Shown here one piece after another: positions 36,874-48,715 of a stretch of 64,000 bases of DNA. The stretch comes from Bactrocera neohumeralis (Eukaryota > Arthropoda > Insecta > Diptera > Tephritidae), in the NCBI RefSeq assembly GCF_024586455.1, contig NC_065920.1:78112215-78176214 (forward strand). Reading direction: 5' to 3'. Position 1 is the stretch's first letter, and each line of letters begins with the position of its first letter. Under the pieces are notes generated by a model. The model did no database searches, had not been told where the DNA came from, and saw nothing but the letters and a program-made list of their open reading frames with translations. The position numbers were made by a program, and so were the translations under genes.

Positions 36874-37464
36874 TTATTTAAGAAAATAAACATGTTCAAT
36901 TTTGAACATTTTGTTTAGGCAGAGAAATACATCGTATTTGGAGCATTTTATTCTAGTTCTGCTTGTACATTCTTTCACGCGGCACATCCGTGGTGTTGTC
37001 ACATCCATTGCCTCTGGCCAGTGATCATACCGATCAGTACGTACATCAACGGGAGGATCCAGGGGTCTGTTTCTTTTTGCAGCTGGCTCTGCTGTTGATG
37101 TGCGATACGGAACAGGTGGATTAATTGGCCTTTCAGTGAATACGACCAATACTTCTCCGAGCTCAGATTTAAACTTAAATAGGTCTTTAATATTCTTTTT
37201 TCGCATGCCCGCCTTTAGTGCATCGGCTCTGTACTCTCTCCATGCATTGCATACTGCTATGTCAATCAAATGAAAAGTTGTTTTTACAGTCCATTTCTTC
37301 GTTTTTATAAAAATTCTGTAGTATTTCATTGACTGATCAGGTGCGTCGACTCCGCCCATTTTAGCGTTGTAACGCTTCACGATTTGAGGGCATGGTACAT
37401 TAATGTGCTTGCGTTCCTTTTTGCATCACCTTTGCACCACTCCAACTGGGCCTTTTCCACATTT
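36874..37464 (-). pseudogene. piggyBac-type transposase, C-terminal fragment
   Basis: From about 37464 the minus strand encodes CGKGPVGVVQR, an in-frame TGA near 37430, then KKERKHINVPCPQIVKRYN, AKMGGVDAPDQSMKYYR, KKWTVKTTFHLIDIAVCNAW and REYRADALK. It then gives a variable region, DRYDHWPEAMD and a cysteine-bearing tail (CRVKECTSRTRIKCSKYDVFLC) ending NKMFKIEHVYFLK. MGGVD-x-x-DQ and the Trp-rich KKW region are diagnostic of the piggyBac (DDE_Tnp_1_7) C-terminal part, and the end resembles its zinc-finger domain. The N-terminal and first catalytic Asp regions are missing. Confidence 0.87.
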
Positions 37465-37545
37465 AGGTCATGAAAAGGAAGTGGTTGTCTTTTTTTTTTT
37501 TTTTTTGAAGTATCTGTAAAAAGTGACTACAGTAATTTATATATA
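37465..37545. repeat. direct repeat, right copy
   Basis: Second copy of the 36155-36225 sequence, with a longer T-run. The two copies bracket about 1.24 kb containing the piggyBac fragment and four TGTTCA-TGAACA palindromes. Confidence 0.85.
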
Positions 37546-38079
37546 TTTAGTACTATCTGAAAGTAGAGATTTCAACAAATATGAGGGCCAGCAGACTTTT
37601 TAACAAAATGTAAAAATTTGATGTAAGAATTTTTGATTGAAAATCGGGGTTTTCCTCGATTTTAAGGCAGAAATGTTTCCTTTGTAATGTTTTAAATTAA
37701 AAAGTTTCAGTGTGTTTGGGACATAAAAATTAAAAAAAAAAAATCAAAAACTTATATAAATTTTGAGGTTATGTGAAAAAGAGATGTTTAAAATAAAGTT
37801 GTAGAGCTCTTTATTTCCTCCAACTTTTTGCTACAGAACTTGTAATTTGCCATAAATTCAAATAAACCGTTTTTAACCCTTAAAATTTTAAACTTGTTCC
37901 TCCCTTTCCGCTTCCCGACCGCACATTGCCAGTAAACTGTTTTTCTTTTATTTTTTCTTTCGTTTCCAACGGGTATCAATTGCTATAAATTTCTTTCCGT
38001 TTTAACTATTTTAAAAGGTGGTCTAAAAAGAATAATTTTTTTTTTCGAATTTCCACATTTTAATATTTTTTGTGTATTA
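37546..38079. other. intergenic, nothing recognised
   Basis: AT-rich spacer ending at the A that precedes the Helitron. Confidence 0.5.
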
Positions 38080-38989
38080 TCTATACTAATATTATAAAAA
38101 GGAAAGATTTGTTTGTTTGTTTGCATTGAATAGGCTCGGAAAATACTTAACCGTTTTGAAAAAATCTTTCACTGTTGCGAAGCTACACTATCTGCGGTGA
38201 ACATAGGCTATATTAAATTTTCAAAAAAGTTGTAGATCCATAATAAAACTCCAATAATGAAACTAAAGGTGTGAAAAAAATACCAAAAAACTTTCTTAAA
38301 CCGTGTGCGCTGCGAAAACTATTGATTATAGAACAAAATAATTTTCTACACATTTTTTTAGCGTTTAACTTTTTTCACTTTAAAATGCCCAAAAGATCTC
38401 AAGTTTTCCCTGCAGAGCGTATCAAAAACACGCCATGAAGAAGAAACTTCATCAGAAACTGAAAATCGTTCTGCAAGTTGAAGAAAATACGCATGGGCAT
38501 GGTGTGCCGGAGAGTAGAGTATCGAACGATCCCAGCGGCTTACCGAAAAAATTTTCATTACCTCCCAAGTACGCGCTGGAGAGTCGAGTACCGAGCATAT
38601 GCAGCATCATTCATTTAATTAACGAACTACAAACCGCACTAAATAGCAACAATATATACATAAGATGTTTTAAACAAAACTTAGATCGTAACTCTCCAGA
38701 TAATTTCAAGTTGGCAAAATAACATCGATGTAATCGCTTACATGAAAGCTCTGACTCAATAATTTTTTTTCAGGAGCAGAGAAAGTAAAACATATGTATA
38801 GTAAAGTCTTTTTTCCAAAAATTTGAAAAAAAAATAATAATTTAAAGAAATATACTTATGTTCAAATTTTCTTCATTTTACACATTTTTACCACCCAAAA
38901 ACGAGAAAGTATGTGTGGAAGAATGTGTTCAAAATTATAACTTTTGAAATGATTGTTTGATACCCGTGCGAAGCCGGCCGAGTTTCTAG
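38080..38989 (+). mobile_element. Helitron, internally deleted, with intact ends (910 bp)
   Basis: Begins TCTATACTAATATTATAAAA and ends in CCGTGCGAAGCCGGCCGAGT followed by TTCTAG. It sits between A (38079) and T (38990). The 5' TC, 3' CTAG and A/T target site are the Helitron signature, and both end sequences resemble those common in insect Helitrons. The interior keeps a remnant of the RepHel N-terminal region: a first frame starting MPKRSQVFPAERIKNTP (38384-38434, stop) and, at about 38600-38705, INELQTALNSNNIYIRCFKQ and LDRNSPDNFK, matching the Helitron_like_N domain. The Rep nuclease and helicase are absent. Confidence 0.85.
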
Positions 38990-40999
38990 TTTTTTATATG
39001 AGAATATAAAATTAATATTTAAACGCTCTATTCCGTAGTTGGAGTCACTTTTTTCAATACATAACTGTTAACACCCTCGCAAATAATACTCCTATCTTTT
39101 TTTAGTGCAACAGAATTGATGCTAACAAATTAAATCATGCATTTACAATAAGTTGCAGTTCCTTGTATTAAAATTATAATTATTTTCTTAAAGCTTTCAA
39201 CTCCACTTCAATCACATAGAAGTTCCCTCTAATATGACACACAAAGTATATGACACAAGTAAGCATGTGTGTGTGCCTTGATCTATTGTAACTGATTTGC
39301 ACGCTTTGCACCCAAGATTGATTTCCCAATACCACGAAAAGCCACACGACATCCAAACATGAATGAACAATCGAAAGAATGAACCGCCACATACACATAC
39401 ACAACATGTACATATAGGCACTTGTAGACCAAAAGGAGCTTGAGTGAATGAAAATCTAAATATAGATTCTGTTTTGCCTTTTGACATTCGCGCCAGCAAC
39501 CGGTCGCTGCTTGGACGCGCAGTCGTTCGGCTAGGCTGCGGCCGGGCTCACCAACAACAAGTGTGTCAACCGAAAAGTGCGCGCCCCGAAACGTAACCAC
39601 CTTGAAACTCTCGTTGCACCGAAAGTGCAATGTTGCAATATAATTGCACACACTCTATGCTCACCGGTGCATTATATGGTGCTTATGTAAATATTATATT
39701 TGCGCGCAAAACCAGAATAGAAGTCGCACTCGAGGTGACTAATTCTTCGCAGGCACAAGAAAAAAGTTAACACGCTGGCATGGCATAATGAAGAAAACTA
39801 TCTGCAACACGGAATCGAACTTTGAATGTTAGCCGCGTCGGCGCTGAACTGGTTTCGCCGTTGCAGAGGGTGTTTCCGCCGCTCGAGCACATGTCGAAAG
39901 CGCTAAGTATTTTATTTTTAAACTTTTATATTTGCGCTTTGCTTTTTAGTGTTACACAACTGGCTTGTCAGTTTTGTTTGCTACCCTTTCCCGCCCCCAG
40001 TGTTGCATGCGAGATTTTTTTTTACATTTTCCCCATAGACATTGTCACAGTCTTTTCTAGCGCTGTTGTAGGTGCGCACGTGTGCGTGCTGAGAATTTTC
40101 CGAGCGCTTCGTGCTCAAACAAGCGCCAACAACAACAACGGCAGTCAGCCACATAAAAATGAAATACTAAAACAATTGCGAATAAATCAAAAGCGTTCGC
40201 CATATTTTCTAGCTATGAACGAGCGTTATTATCTTTGTTTTTGTTGGTTTCCATTTTTTCTTGTGACACCAGTGCTGCTGGCCGCTGCTCCGGCTGTGGC
40301 GTTTGTAGCGCCCGCAAATTAGCATTGTCTGCTGAAATGGCAGCGGCAATAACAACAAAGTGCCTTTTAATAATCACACCAAAGCACTGTTGCCGCCAAA
40401 CTGTTGCCTTTCGGTGGGAATTGTGCCACTTTCAATGCAATCGTAGTTAATTCTGTGTTTTTCTTATTCTTCTGTTTTTGTTGCTTCACTTTTGCACGGT
40501 GTTGCTAGTTGTTGTGAACTGCGCGTATCTACTGTTGTGTGTTTGTCAGCACTCTTGTTGTTGCTGTAACGTTGACAACATCATAAAGCATATTGTCATT
40601 AGCATATTTGTGTATATTGTTGTTGTAGTTGTTATTTTTGAGCAACCGCAGATGTTGCTTTGGGCTTGCCCTCAGATTTCCGCCGATTCGGGTGTTGCTG
40701 GCAACGCTTAATAAGCTGTCAGCGGTAGCACTAGTAGGTGTTGCCATTCCATCACCGTTATCCACACGCAGAGTTCACATGGAAGTGTTTGTTTGCTAAT
40801 AAGCTACGTGAAAAGGAGACTGTGAACATATTATATATTTTCTTAAATCCAAAAATTGAAAATAAATTCAATATATGTATTGAAAAAATGAGTTTTAAGA
40901 AAACAACAAACTTATTAAATCTCAGTTGTCACATGTAATCAAATTTTCCTTACCGACCGAGAAAAAAAAATACAATACCAAGAAGATGTCGTCACCGCC
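38990..40999. other. intergenic, no gene recognised
   Basis: The longest open frame (39822-40322, 166 codons, +) has no family motif and sits in sequence rich in GTT and GCT repeats. It starts without a convincing context and I treat it as chance. Nothing else supportable. Confidence 0.45.
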
Positions 41000-42000
41000 A
41001 GGCTTGAAAAAGGAGCCGGAAAACTCTAGTTGATTTCAGCCTATATCTTTTTTACGACGAAGTGAAACCACCTTCTAAGTTGCTAAGAAGAACACTGTCA
41101 TTGACTCGGATGCAAACTCGAGATCCTCGAGAAGTGAGTCTCCTTCCTCTTTATTGGCGTGGACATACTTTTACATATGGCACAAGCAGCTCACGTCTTC
41201 CGATCTTAGACGAAGTATCCTCTGTGTAGCCAAAGAATATCCGTTTGAAGGCGAGTTAAAGTGAGAAAGCGAACCATCCCTTCGCAGGCTTGTGCGCTGG
41301 GTTGGAAACCCACCACGTTAAAAACGCTCCCAAAGAAAAAGAGACTCGCCTTTTGATTTTATTTGTGGCGAAGATCTCTTTATCTGTAACAAGGAAAACT
41401 TCACACTTTTGTAACTGAGGCCCGTGAGTTTGACCTCACTCTGTGCACTAAGTGCGTCCATTTAGTAAATATTTTAGGAATTTCGGAAACACGGATTGAG
41501 ATCTATACTGCAAGAAGCTTCGAACAGCTCTTCCGGTCGCACCAAGTTGCAACTCAGTGCTTACAGCCGCCGCAATAAATGAGTAATAAATGAGTATGTT
41601 GAGGTGTTCAGTGCCGCATGGAACCTCTCTTGAAAGTTATTGTTCCCAGAGAACTTTAAAAGGGAAAGGAAAAGCACTTTGGTGAACATCGGAACTATCG
41701 CAGATAAAATCTTCAAGAGAAGACCGTCCAAACAAGACCGTAAGAAGCGGCGCTAGTGGGGATTGGGCGCTTCAAAGGACAGAACTTGCTATAAGTAAGG
41801 CCAAGAGAATTTCATGGTGATCGTTCTGCAAAAGTGTGGAAGATCACGAATCCTTGAGGTTTAGGCGCAATTTTACAAAGAACCCTATTTCTATGGGTTA
41901 TGTTAGAATGAAGAAGCCGGTTGAACTTCGAGCAGCGAAAGCTTTTAGACGTTTACTTTCCTAACAATTAATCCACTGACGAAGTGTCTCTCGAAGAGCT
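41000..42000 (+). mobile_element. probable heavily decayed non-LTR retrotransposon
   Basis: At 41780-41960 the + strand encodes LISKAKRISWW-FCKSVED, then SLRFRRNFTKNPISMGYVR, a pattern seen between endonuclease and reverse transcriptase of R1/LOA-type elements (KAKRxSWRxFC...TxRLRKxLxKNP...G.LxK). Further on, RRLLS and TNPLTKCLSKSF-like codons suggest the HFP/FPG block. The upstream part is too degraded to follow. No RT catalytic motif seen. Confidence 0.45.
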
Positions 42001-43267
42001 TCAGGAGAGCCGCAGAGAAATTTTAAATCTTCTGAACCTGAAAAGTACCTCATATGGCCGATAATCTCGTTCAAATTATTGAAAGACAACCTATCTTAAT
42101 CGATAACAGCATTCCAAGTTTATGGATAACCTTCAGGTAGGCAATCCTTCAAACCTGAGTTGATTTCTATCTTAGTGGTCTATAAAATGACAACTTATAC
42201 AGTCTTAGAACCTCCGGTTATCATGTAACCTCAAATTCGGGTTTTTATATTCAAATGTCCAACCTAAAATAAATATCAGTAAATAGATTCCACCATTTTT
42301 AATTGTTTTAAAAGAGGTTCTCGGATCTACTTATATTAAATGCTCATATTTGCCACTAAACACAAGTTAGGTTATGCTCCACTGATATTTATTTTCGATA
42401 TTTATTCATTTCATTTATATTTATTATGATAATGACCCACTTTTGTTAATTTCAAGCTGAAATCTCTCAGGCCATAATACAAAAGTTAATCGTTACTTTT
42501 AGTAAGCAACCAAAAAAGCTTCTTTTACGCCAAAAATAACAACAAACTGAAACAACTAACAACTATTAGCGACTAAACTAGCTTCCTAAAGCAGCAAATG
42601 CGACACCCACACGCTCAGAGTGAATTATTCGAATGCGGAGTAACGTCAGAGAAGCGATGAGACAATGTTTTGGCACATCTTTACACCAACTCACCAGCAC
42701 ACACGAAATGAAAACAACAACAGAGTGGAAAAGTCAACGACTAGTCAGTCCGCAAATGGCATGGACCGCAAACCGCATTTAAGCATTTTACACAGTGTTA
42801 AAGGTCAAATGTCTTTTAGCTGAACAATGGCAAATCACAGCCAAGAAAAACTATTTTGAGCGCGAAAGCAAAAGCAGAAGCGGTACTTAAAAGCAGCGTC
42901 AGCAAAATTAATCGCAGGAAATGATTAATAGCGTTGAGGCAGAAGTAACAATATATTTAGTGTGTATTAAAGGGGGGCGTGAGATTATGGGTTTCGAGGT
43001 TCTTGTTTCTAGAGCAGTACCGCAGGGCAGTGCCTAATACAAATGCGAAAATAAATACCTTAAAGCGGAGCCATATTAGTGGTAATGAAAATTTGAAGCA
43101 GATCAATGTGAAGGTAGCCGAGAAGTTGAAGAAGCACTGGTGTTTTTGCCACAACTGTTTGTGTATAATTGGCACCTGCTGCAGTGACAGGTGCTTGGCA
43201 GCGCTTCTTTTTTCATAACAGTAGAAAAAATTGCATTTATAGGTATTGAGGTGGCATCAATTGGCTG
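42001..43267. other. intergenic, nothing recognised
   Basis: Contains a 15-bp perfect inverted repeat (42266-42280 and 42381-42395) but no gene. Confidence 0.5.
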
Positions 43268-43833
43268 TTCAATGTGATCATGGTCCAAGCGAGGTGAAGC
43301 TCAACAAATGGTCGCAAAGCCAGGATTGACGCATCGAAAGGTTATGCTGAGTGTTTGGTGGGATTGGAAAGGAATCATCCACTATGAGCTGCTCCAGCCT
43401 GCTCGAACGATTGATTCTACATTTTACTGTCAACAACTGATGAGATTGAAGTAATCAAATCGAAAAAAAACAGCCAGAACTGATCAACAGAAACGGTTTT
43501 GTCTTCCATCAGGACAACGCTAGACCACACACATCCTTGATCCACCATATAGTTATGACTATGGACCATCGGACTACCACTTATTTCGGTCAATGCAGAA
43601 CTCCCTTAATGATGTAAAGTTGGCTTCAAGAGAAGCCTGTGAAATTACTTGTCGCAGTTTTTTGCTGAGAAACCAGAAAAGTTGTACACTGATGGAATAA
43701 TGTCTCTAGCGGAAAATGCAAAAAGTGGTCAACCAAAATAGTACATTTTTCAGTCATGAAAGTTCGTTATAAATATAAAAAAAATACGTTGAAGTTTGAT
43801 TAGAAATACGAAACGACTTTTTAGACTACCCAA
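43268..43833 (+). mobile_element. mellifera-type mariner, 5'-truncated 3' half
   Basis: Opens in the middle of the transposase with GVRSWSKRGEAQQMVAKPGL-like coding. It continues through KVMLSVWWDWKGIIHYELLQ, then RTIDSTFYCQQLMRLK, QPELINRNGFVFHQDNARPH (second catalytic Asp in HQDNA) and TSL. After a deletion of about 50 bp come PPYSYDYGPSDYHLFRSMQN (third Asp) and SLAENAKSGQ. The 3' terminal repeat GACTTTTTAGACTACCCA ends at 43832. It keeps two of three catalytic motifs but no N-terminus. Confidence 0.82.
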
Positions 43834-45072
43834 TATTTATATATCAATTCCCATAACCATTTGTTAAATTCCAAAAATTACTTCAAATTACATATAATAA
43901 TGGGCATATATTAAGATAATGGCGCAAAATAAAAGCCAAATTAAAAGCCGCTAACAACAACAGCGCCGACAAACGCAGAAGTACAACTGCGAAAATAAAG
44001 ACACTCAAAGCAAATGTCGAAGGTCAGCTTGCCACAACAGCAACAAAATTACAAGGAGAGCAATTTGACAAATGTAACTGTTTCATATTTGTTTTCTTGT
44101 CGCGAAAATCGCTGCATACCACTTGGTGACCTTAGCGATGGACTTTGCAGTAATGTTGTAATCACAATATGTCATGATATGCGCAGTTGTTTCTTGTTGT
44201 TATATGTCGACAAGCGCGCTGGTGACAGGTGATTGGCTGTTAGAATGTCTGTTTGTGCGTTGTAAGCATGAAAAATGTTACACAAGCTGGCGAAACCATG
44301 GCGAGAATTCCATAGAACCGACTAATTACAGCGGAAATTACATAACACACAATAATTGCCTGACGCAGGGAAGCAAGAAACGAGTGAGCTGTAACTTTTC
44401 ACCGTTATTCTCAGCCAAGCATGATGACAAAGCAAAAATTTGCGCCAAATATCAAGCAATTTTCTTCTATTGTTACTACTATGTTATGCTGGTGAAATAG
44501 TTGTTGGCAGAGTTGACCATGACATATGTATGGCGCTGTTGACATTTCCACGCTTCATTGCTTCTAAATTGTGGCAATTTTCGGCAATAATTATATGCTG
44601 GTGAAAAACGTGAAGGTTTAAGTTTTGGTTTTTATTATGGTTTTGTTGTTTTTGATATTTTTGTCAAGGGTTAATATTCTGTGTAGTTTCTTGGCAAAGC
44701 CTAGGCACAGAAGACTTAAGCGACGAACTCGGTCGCTGGCTAGATTTTTATAGAGCAATGTAATCCATACAAATAATGACATCAATACCAATTAGTAAGT
44801 TATAAAAATAGATTTCCGCAATTTAGAGTTATATATTAGTGTTTTTTAATACAGAGGAAATGTGATCATATTAGCCGCCAGAATGTGCACTTTAATTAAG
44901 CTAAGATAGTTCACACAATAAATATCGAACCGCAATAATATTTATATTCGCAGAATGATCTCGTTTCTCATTGATGTTAGAATATTATACGCATTACCTC
45001 ATATTAAAATAATATTATGATAATTTCAGCCGCAAGAATTTAATTAACGTGAGATGTGAACTATACCTGACA
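43834..45072. other. intergenic; holds the first copy of an interspersed direct repeat (44688-44776)
   Basis: No gene. Overlapping open frames on the + strand at 44014-44500 show no motif. The repeat copy contains GACTTAAGCGACGAACTCGG and TTTTTATAGAGCAATGTAAT and pairs with 48000-48084. Confidence 0.5.
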
Positions 45073-46260
45073 TTGGGTAGTCGAAAAACATTTTCGTATT
45101 TCTAATTAAATTTAACTTATTTTTTTTATACCATTTTGCAAGACCATTTTTTGCCATTTTCCCCCTAGAGACATTATTTCATCAGTGTAAAACTTTTCTG
45201 GTTTATCGGCGAAAAAGTAGTTCTCTTGAAGCAAACTTTACTCCATTAATCCATTCTGCATTGACCAAAACAAATGAAAGTTCGATGGTGCAAGGTCAGG
45301 GCTATATGGTGGATGCATCAAAACTTCACATCCAAGCTCTCCCATTATTTGCCGAGTCATCAAAGATGTAGAAGATGGTCTAGCGTTGTCTTGATGAAAG
45401 ACGAAGCCCTTTCTTTTGATCGATTCTGGCCGTTTTTTTCGAGTGCTTGTTTCAATCTTATTAGTAGTTGGCTGTAAAATGTAGAATCAATCGTTCGACC
45501 AGGCTGGAGCAGCTCATAGCACCAAAAACTCTGCATATCCTTTCGAATCGTCAATCCTGGCTTTGCGACCATTCGTTGAGCTTCACCACGCTTGGACCAT
45601 AACCATTGTTGTCGTATTTTTTCCACTTTTCGTCTTCACTTACCATTCGCTTCTGAAATGGTTCGATTTCATTTCGTTTCGGCAAAGAATCGCAGGTCTT
45701 AATTCGGTTCATTAAGTTCTTCACAGAAAATTCATGTGGTACCAAAACATCGAGCTTCTTTTTGTAACCAGCCTTTTTTTAATTGGCTTAAAATCGTTTG
45801 ATGATGAATTTTAAGTTCCTTAACGATTTCATTGCTGCTTATGTGACGCTCCTGGTCAACCTTTGCCATAATTTCATCGCCTTTTGACAATTCGACCAGA
45901 GCGAGTTGCATCTTTCACATCGAATTTTCCAGAACGGAAGCGAGCGAACCATTGTCGTGCTACACGAACAGATACAGCGTTGTCTCCGTAAATTTCACAA
46001 ATTTCATTGGTGACTTGCGTGGCATTCTCCCTTTTTTATACAAAAATTTCAAAATGTAGGGAATTTTTTCATTATTTTCACTCATTTTTCAACAGCTGTA
46101 ACCTTTTTTCAACTGGCCCGAATATAATTTTTTTGGTTGGTTAAATGAAGCCTCAAATCTCACCTTTGCAACACTATATGGTACGACACAATGTAATTGG
46201 TACCACTGGAGATATACGACTGCAACGACATCTATTGACAAAATACGAAAAGACTTTTTC
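45073..46260 (-). mobile_element. mellifera-type mariner, near full length (1.19 kb), frameshifted
   Basis: The most complete copy. The 3' terminal repeat TTGGGTAGTCGAAAAACATT is at 45073. The 5' end is at about 46260, where the outer few bases of the inverted repeat are lost. On the minus strand it encodes an N-terminus (NEEIPYILKFLYKKGRM-like, near 46060), an HTH region, VPHEFSVKNLMNRIKTCDSL, and MVSEDEKWKKYDNN (the family has TGDEKW). It continues with MVAKPGLTIRKDMQSFW, GRTIDSTFYSQLL, LIDQKKGFVFHQDNARPSST-like sequence and the C-terminal PEKFYTDEIMSLGGKW. Several single-base changes shift the frame and the first Asp motif is altered. Confidence 0.85.
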
Positions 46261-48711
46261 ACCTGACCTCTTCGTTCCCTATTGATTTTAAACTTAAATT
46301 TCTGGCTAAATAACTTTGCTTCAATAAATTTCAATGCCAGAAGAGTATTATAGATATTTCCTCACATTAAAGTTCGCTTATAAAACTAAAACTCATTTTT
46401 TTTTATTTATTATTTCATTTATATTTTTTGTTTTTTTTTTTGCGAATTGGAAACATTTACTCACGATTTTTAGTTTTCAGATTTCAACGGCCTTCACTAA
46501 ACAAATGCACAAAAATAATTTTCTGCCATTGAGCATGATAAATATTTCCTACAAATAAAGCAGACAACTGAAAATTTTTTCTTCACGCCAAATATGTTTC
46601 AATTCCAAAATCAAAAATTTCTTAATGAATGACTTCGGATGTATTGTAAATCTGCAACATTTTTACAACCGTAGAATAATTTCCAAATAAGAAGTACAAA
46701 TCTTAGTAAGACAAACACATTTCGGTTGCCAGCTCCAAAACACTTTCAATTTTTCTCCTCCATACATCATTGCCATGTCAATTAGCAAATATCTGAGTTG
46801 AACGCCATAATCAATTTGTTATTAAGGCAAGAGACACTCACAATCAGCGAATAATGAAAACAAACATCAGCAGCATATTTACCATGATCGGTAAAGACAC
46901 GCATCACACGCACTCCAACACACACACTCCCGCCGCACAAGCCACGCGCTTGGGTCTTCAAGCGCGCATCATCTTTAATGTAAACATTGATAGCTTCATT
47001 AGCGCCAACCGCCGCGGCAGCGTCATTCAAACTTCAGGTGCTGAACAGCCGTCGAGCATGCGAAAGACAGATAGCAGCCTCCACAATAACAACAAATGTA
47101 TGTGACGTGTGTATTGTGCACCGGCTGTGTTTGGTCATCTCTCCGCCGCCTGCGGTTTCTAAGCAAACACGAAAGAAACCTATTCGAAGAATGTCGCGTC
47201 GCTTTTATACACGTATGTCATGGATTGCGGAATTCTCTGCTGGAAATATATGAATATGAAATGTTTTGTTTTAAGCGGGTTTTTAGCTCATTAACTGTAT
47301 TGATTTTAGCTCATCTTCTTTGCTGTGCCTTGTTTAGACGCCCGCTTGGATGAGTCACAAGCTTTGGTTTTTACGCGTGCTCTTGTTTTGTTTGCCTGCA
47401 TCTATGTTTGCTTGATTGTTTGTTGTTTTTATTTTTTGTCAGTATCTTTGCTTTTCGCAACTCATTTGTGATGTAACTTTCTCAAGTTTCGCTGAACTTG
47501 AACTTGAATTGTGGTTTGTTTTCCCTCATTTATTTGTTTCTGCATATAAAGTTGTGAGGTTATATATGGACTCGCAAAATAAGTAGTTTATGACTTAAAA
47601 ATAAAATAAAAGGGAAAATATGTGCAACAGAATTCTATATTATCGTAGTCACAACAGTGAAGCCTTCGCAATTGGTACGAGTACGAATTTTGAGATAATC
47701 AAGTACTATCCATTGAACTGCACTTTACACTTTTCTTAGATATAGATGGTGTATTTTCTGAAATTACAATAACAAATTACAACTTTAAAAGAAATTTTGA
47801 TATTCTTACAATTTTCTAAGCCTCTTTGTCGTTGATTTGTCTTTGTTAACATATTTTTTCAACTCGAAAATTGGAGTAACAAATAAAACCATTATTTTTG
47901 GTAGCAAAAGCTGGAAAAGATACAATAACACATAATTTCTGTATTTCTTATTACTTATTACTTATTAAAATGTTGGTAAACGTGTAAATCTTTTGTCATT
48001 TCATAGCAAAGCAGCGATAATAAAAGACTTAAGCGGCGAACTTGGTCGTTAGATTTTTATAGAGCAATGTAATCCAAGCAAGTAACAATGAAAATGGATG
48101 AAAAGAAAATATTTACATTTCTCTAACTAAAAATTATAATCAATAGTAATTAAATGTATATAAGATAAAAAATACTGCATCATATTAATTATTTGTTAAA
48201 GTAAACCCTGTTTTTTCACGCGAGCTTTGTAATGATTTTTGGTTGGTATACCCTCATTAACAATATGTATAATATTCACTTGTGACCTCATATACGTGTA
48301 TTTCTGTAAATAACTTCACTTATATGGCTTTATAACTATTGCATTCGACTTACTTACGTAATATGTACGTTCGTTAAATGAGTTACGAATATGATCTACA
48401 ACTCCGATTTTTTTGTAAGTGTGGCCCAAGAAACACAATTCCCTAAATTCAGCGGCAACAAATAAGGATAATAGTTTTGAGGAAAAAGTGAACGATGAGA
48501 AAAATATCGCCTGTAAATGATTTGTGAATTCTGTTCAAAGTTGTGTAGAAAAAAGGATGTATCAGCAAAATTACAAAGACTTAAAAAATATGTCCTTGAA
48601 AATTTGATAGTTTAGATATCCAAAAATATCTTCCTAATAGGATTTTTCAAAATTCGAATTATTTCTGAAGTTATAGCCATTTAAGTGTCATTGCAATTTG
48701 ACCGGTTTAGC
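46261..48711. other. intergenic; holds the second copy of an interspersed direct repeat (48000-48084)
   Basis: No gene recognised. The segment 46850-47360 is locally less AT-rich and has short overlapping frames without motifs. Confidence 0.5.
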
Positions 48712-48715
48712 TTAA

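Noticed and set aside
39822..40322. 166-codon + frame, hydrophobic and Cys-rich
   Set aside because: No family motif, frame runs through GTT/GCT simple repeats, no promoter or splice context; likely chance in less AT-rich DNA.
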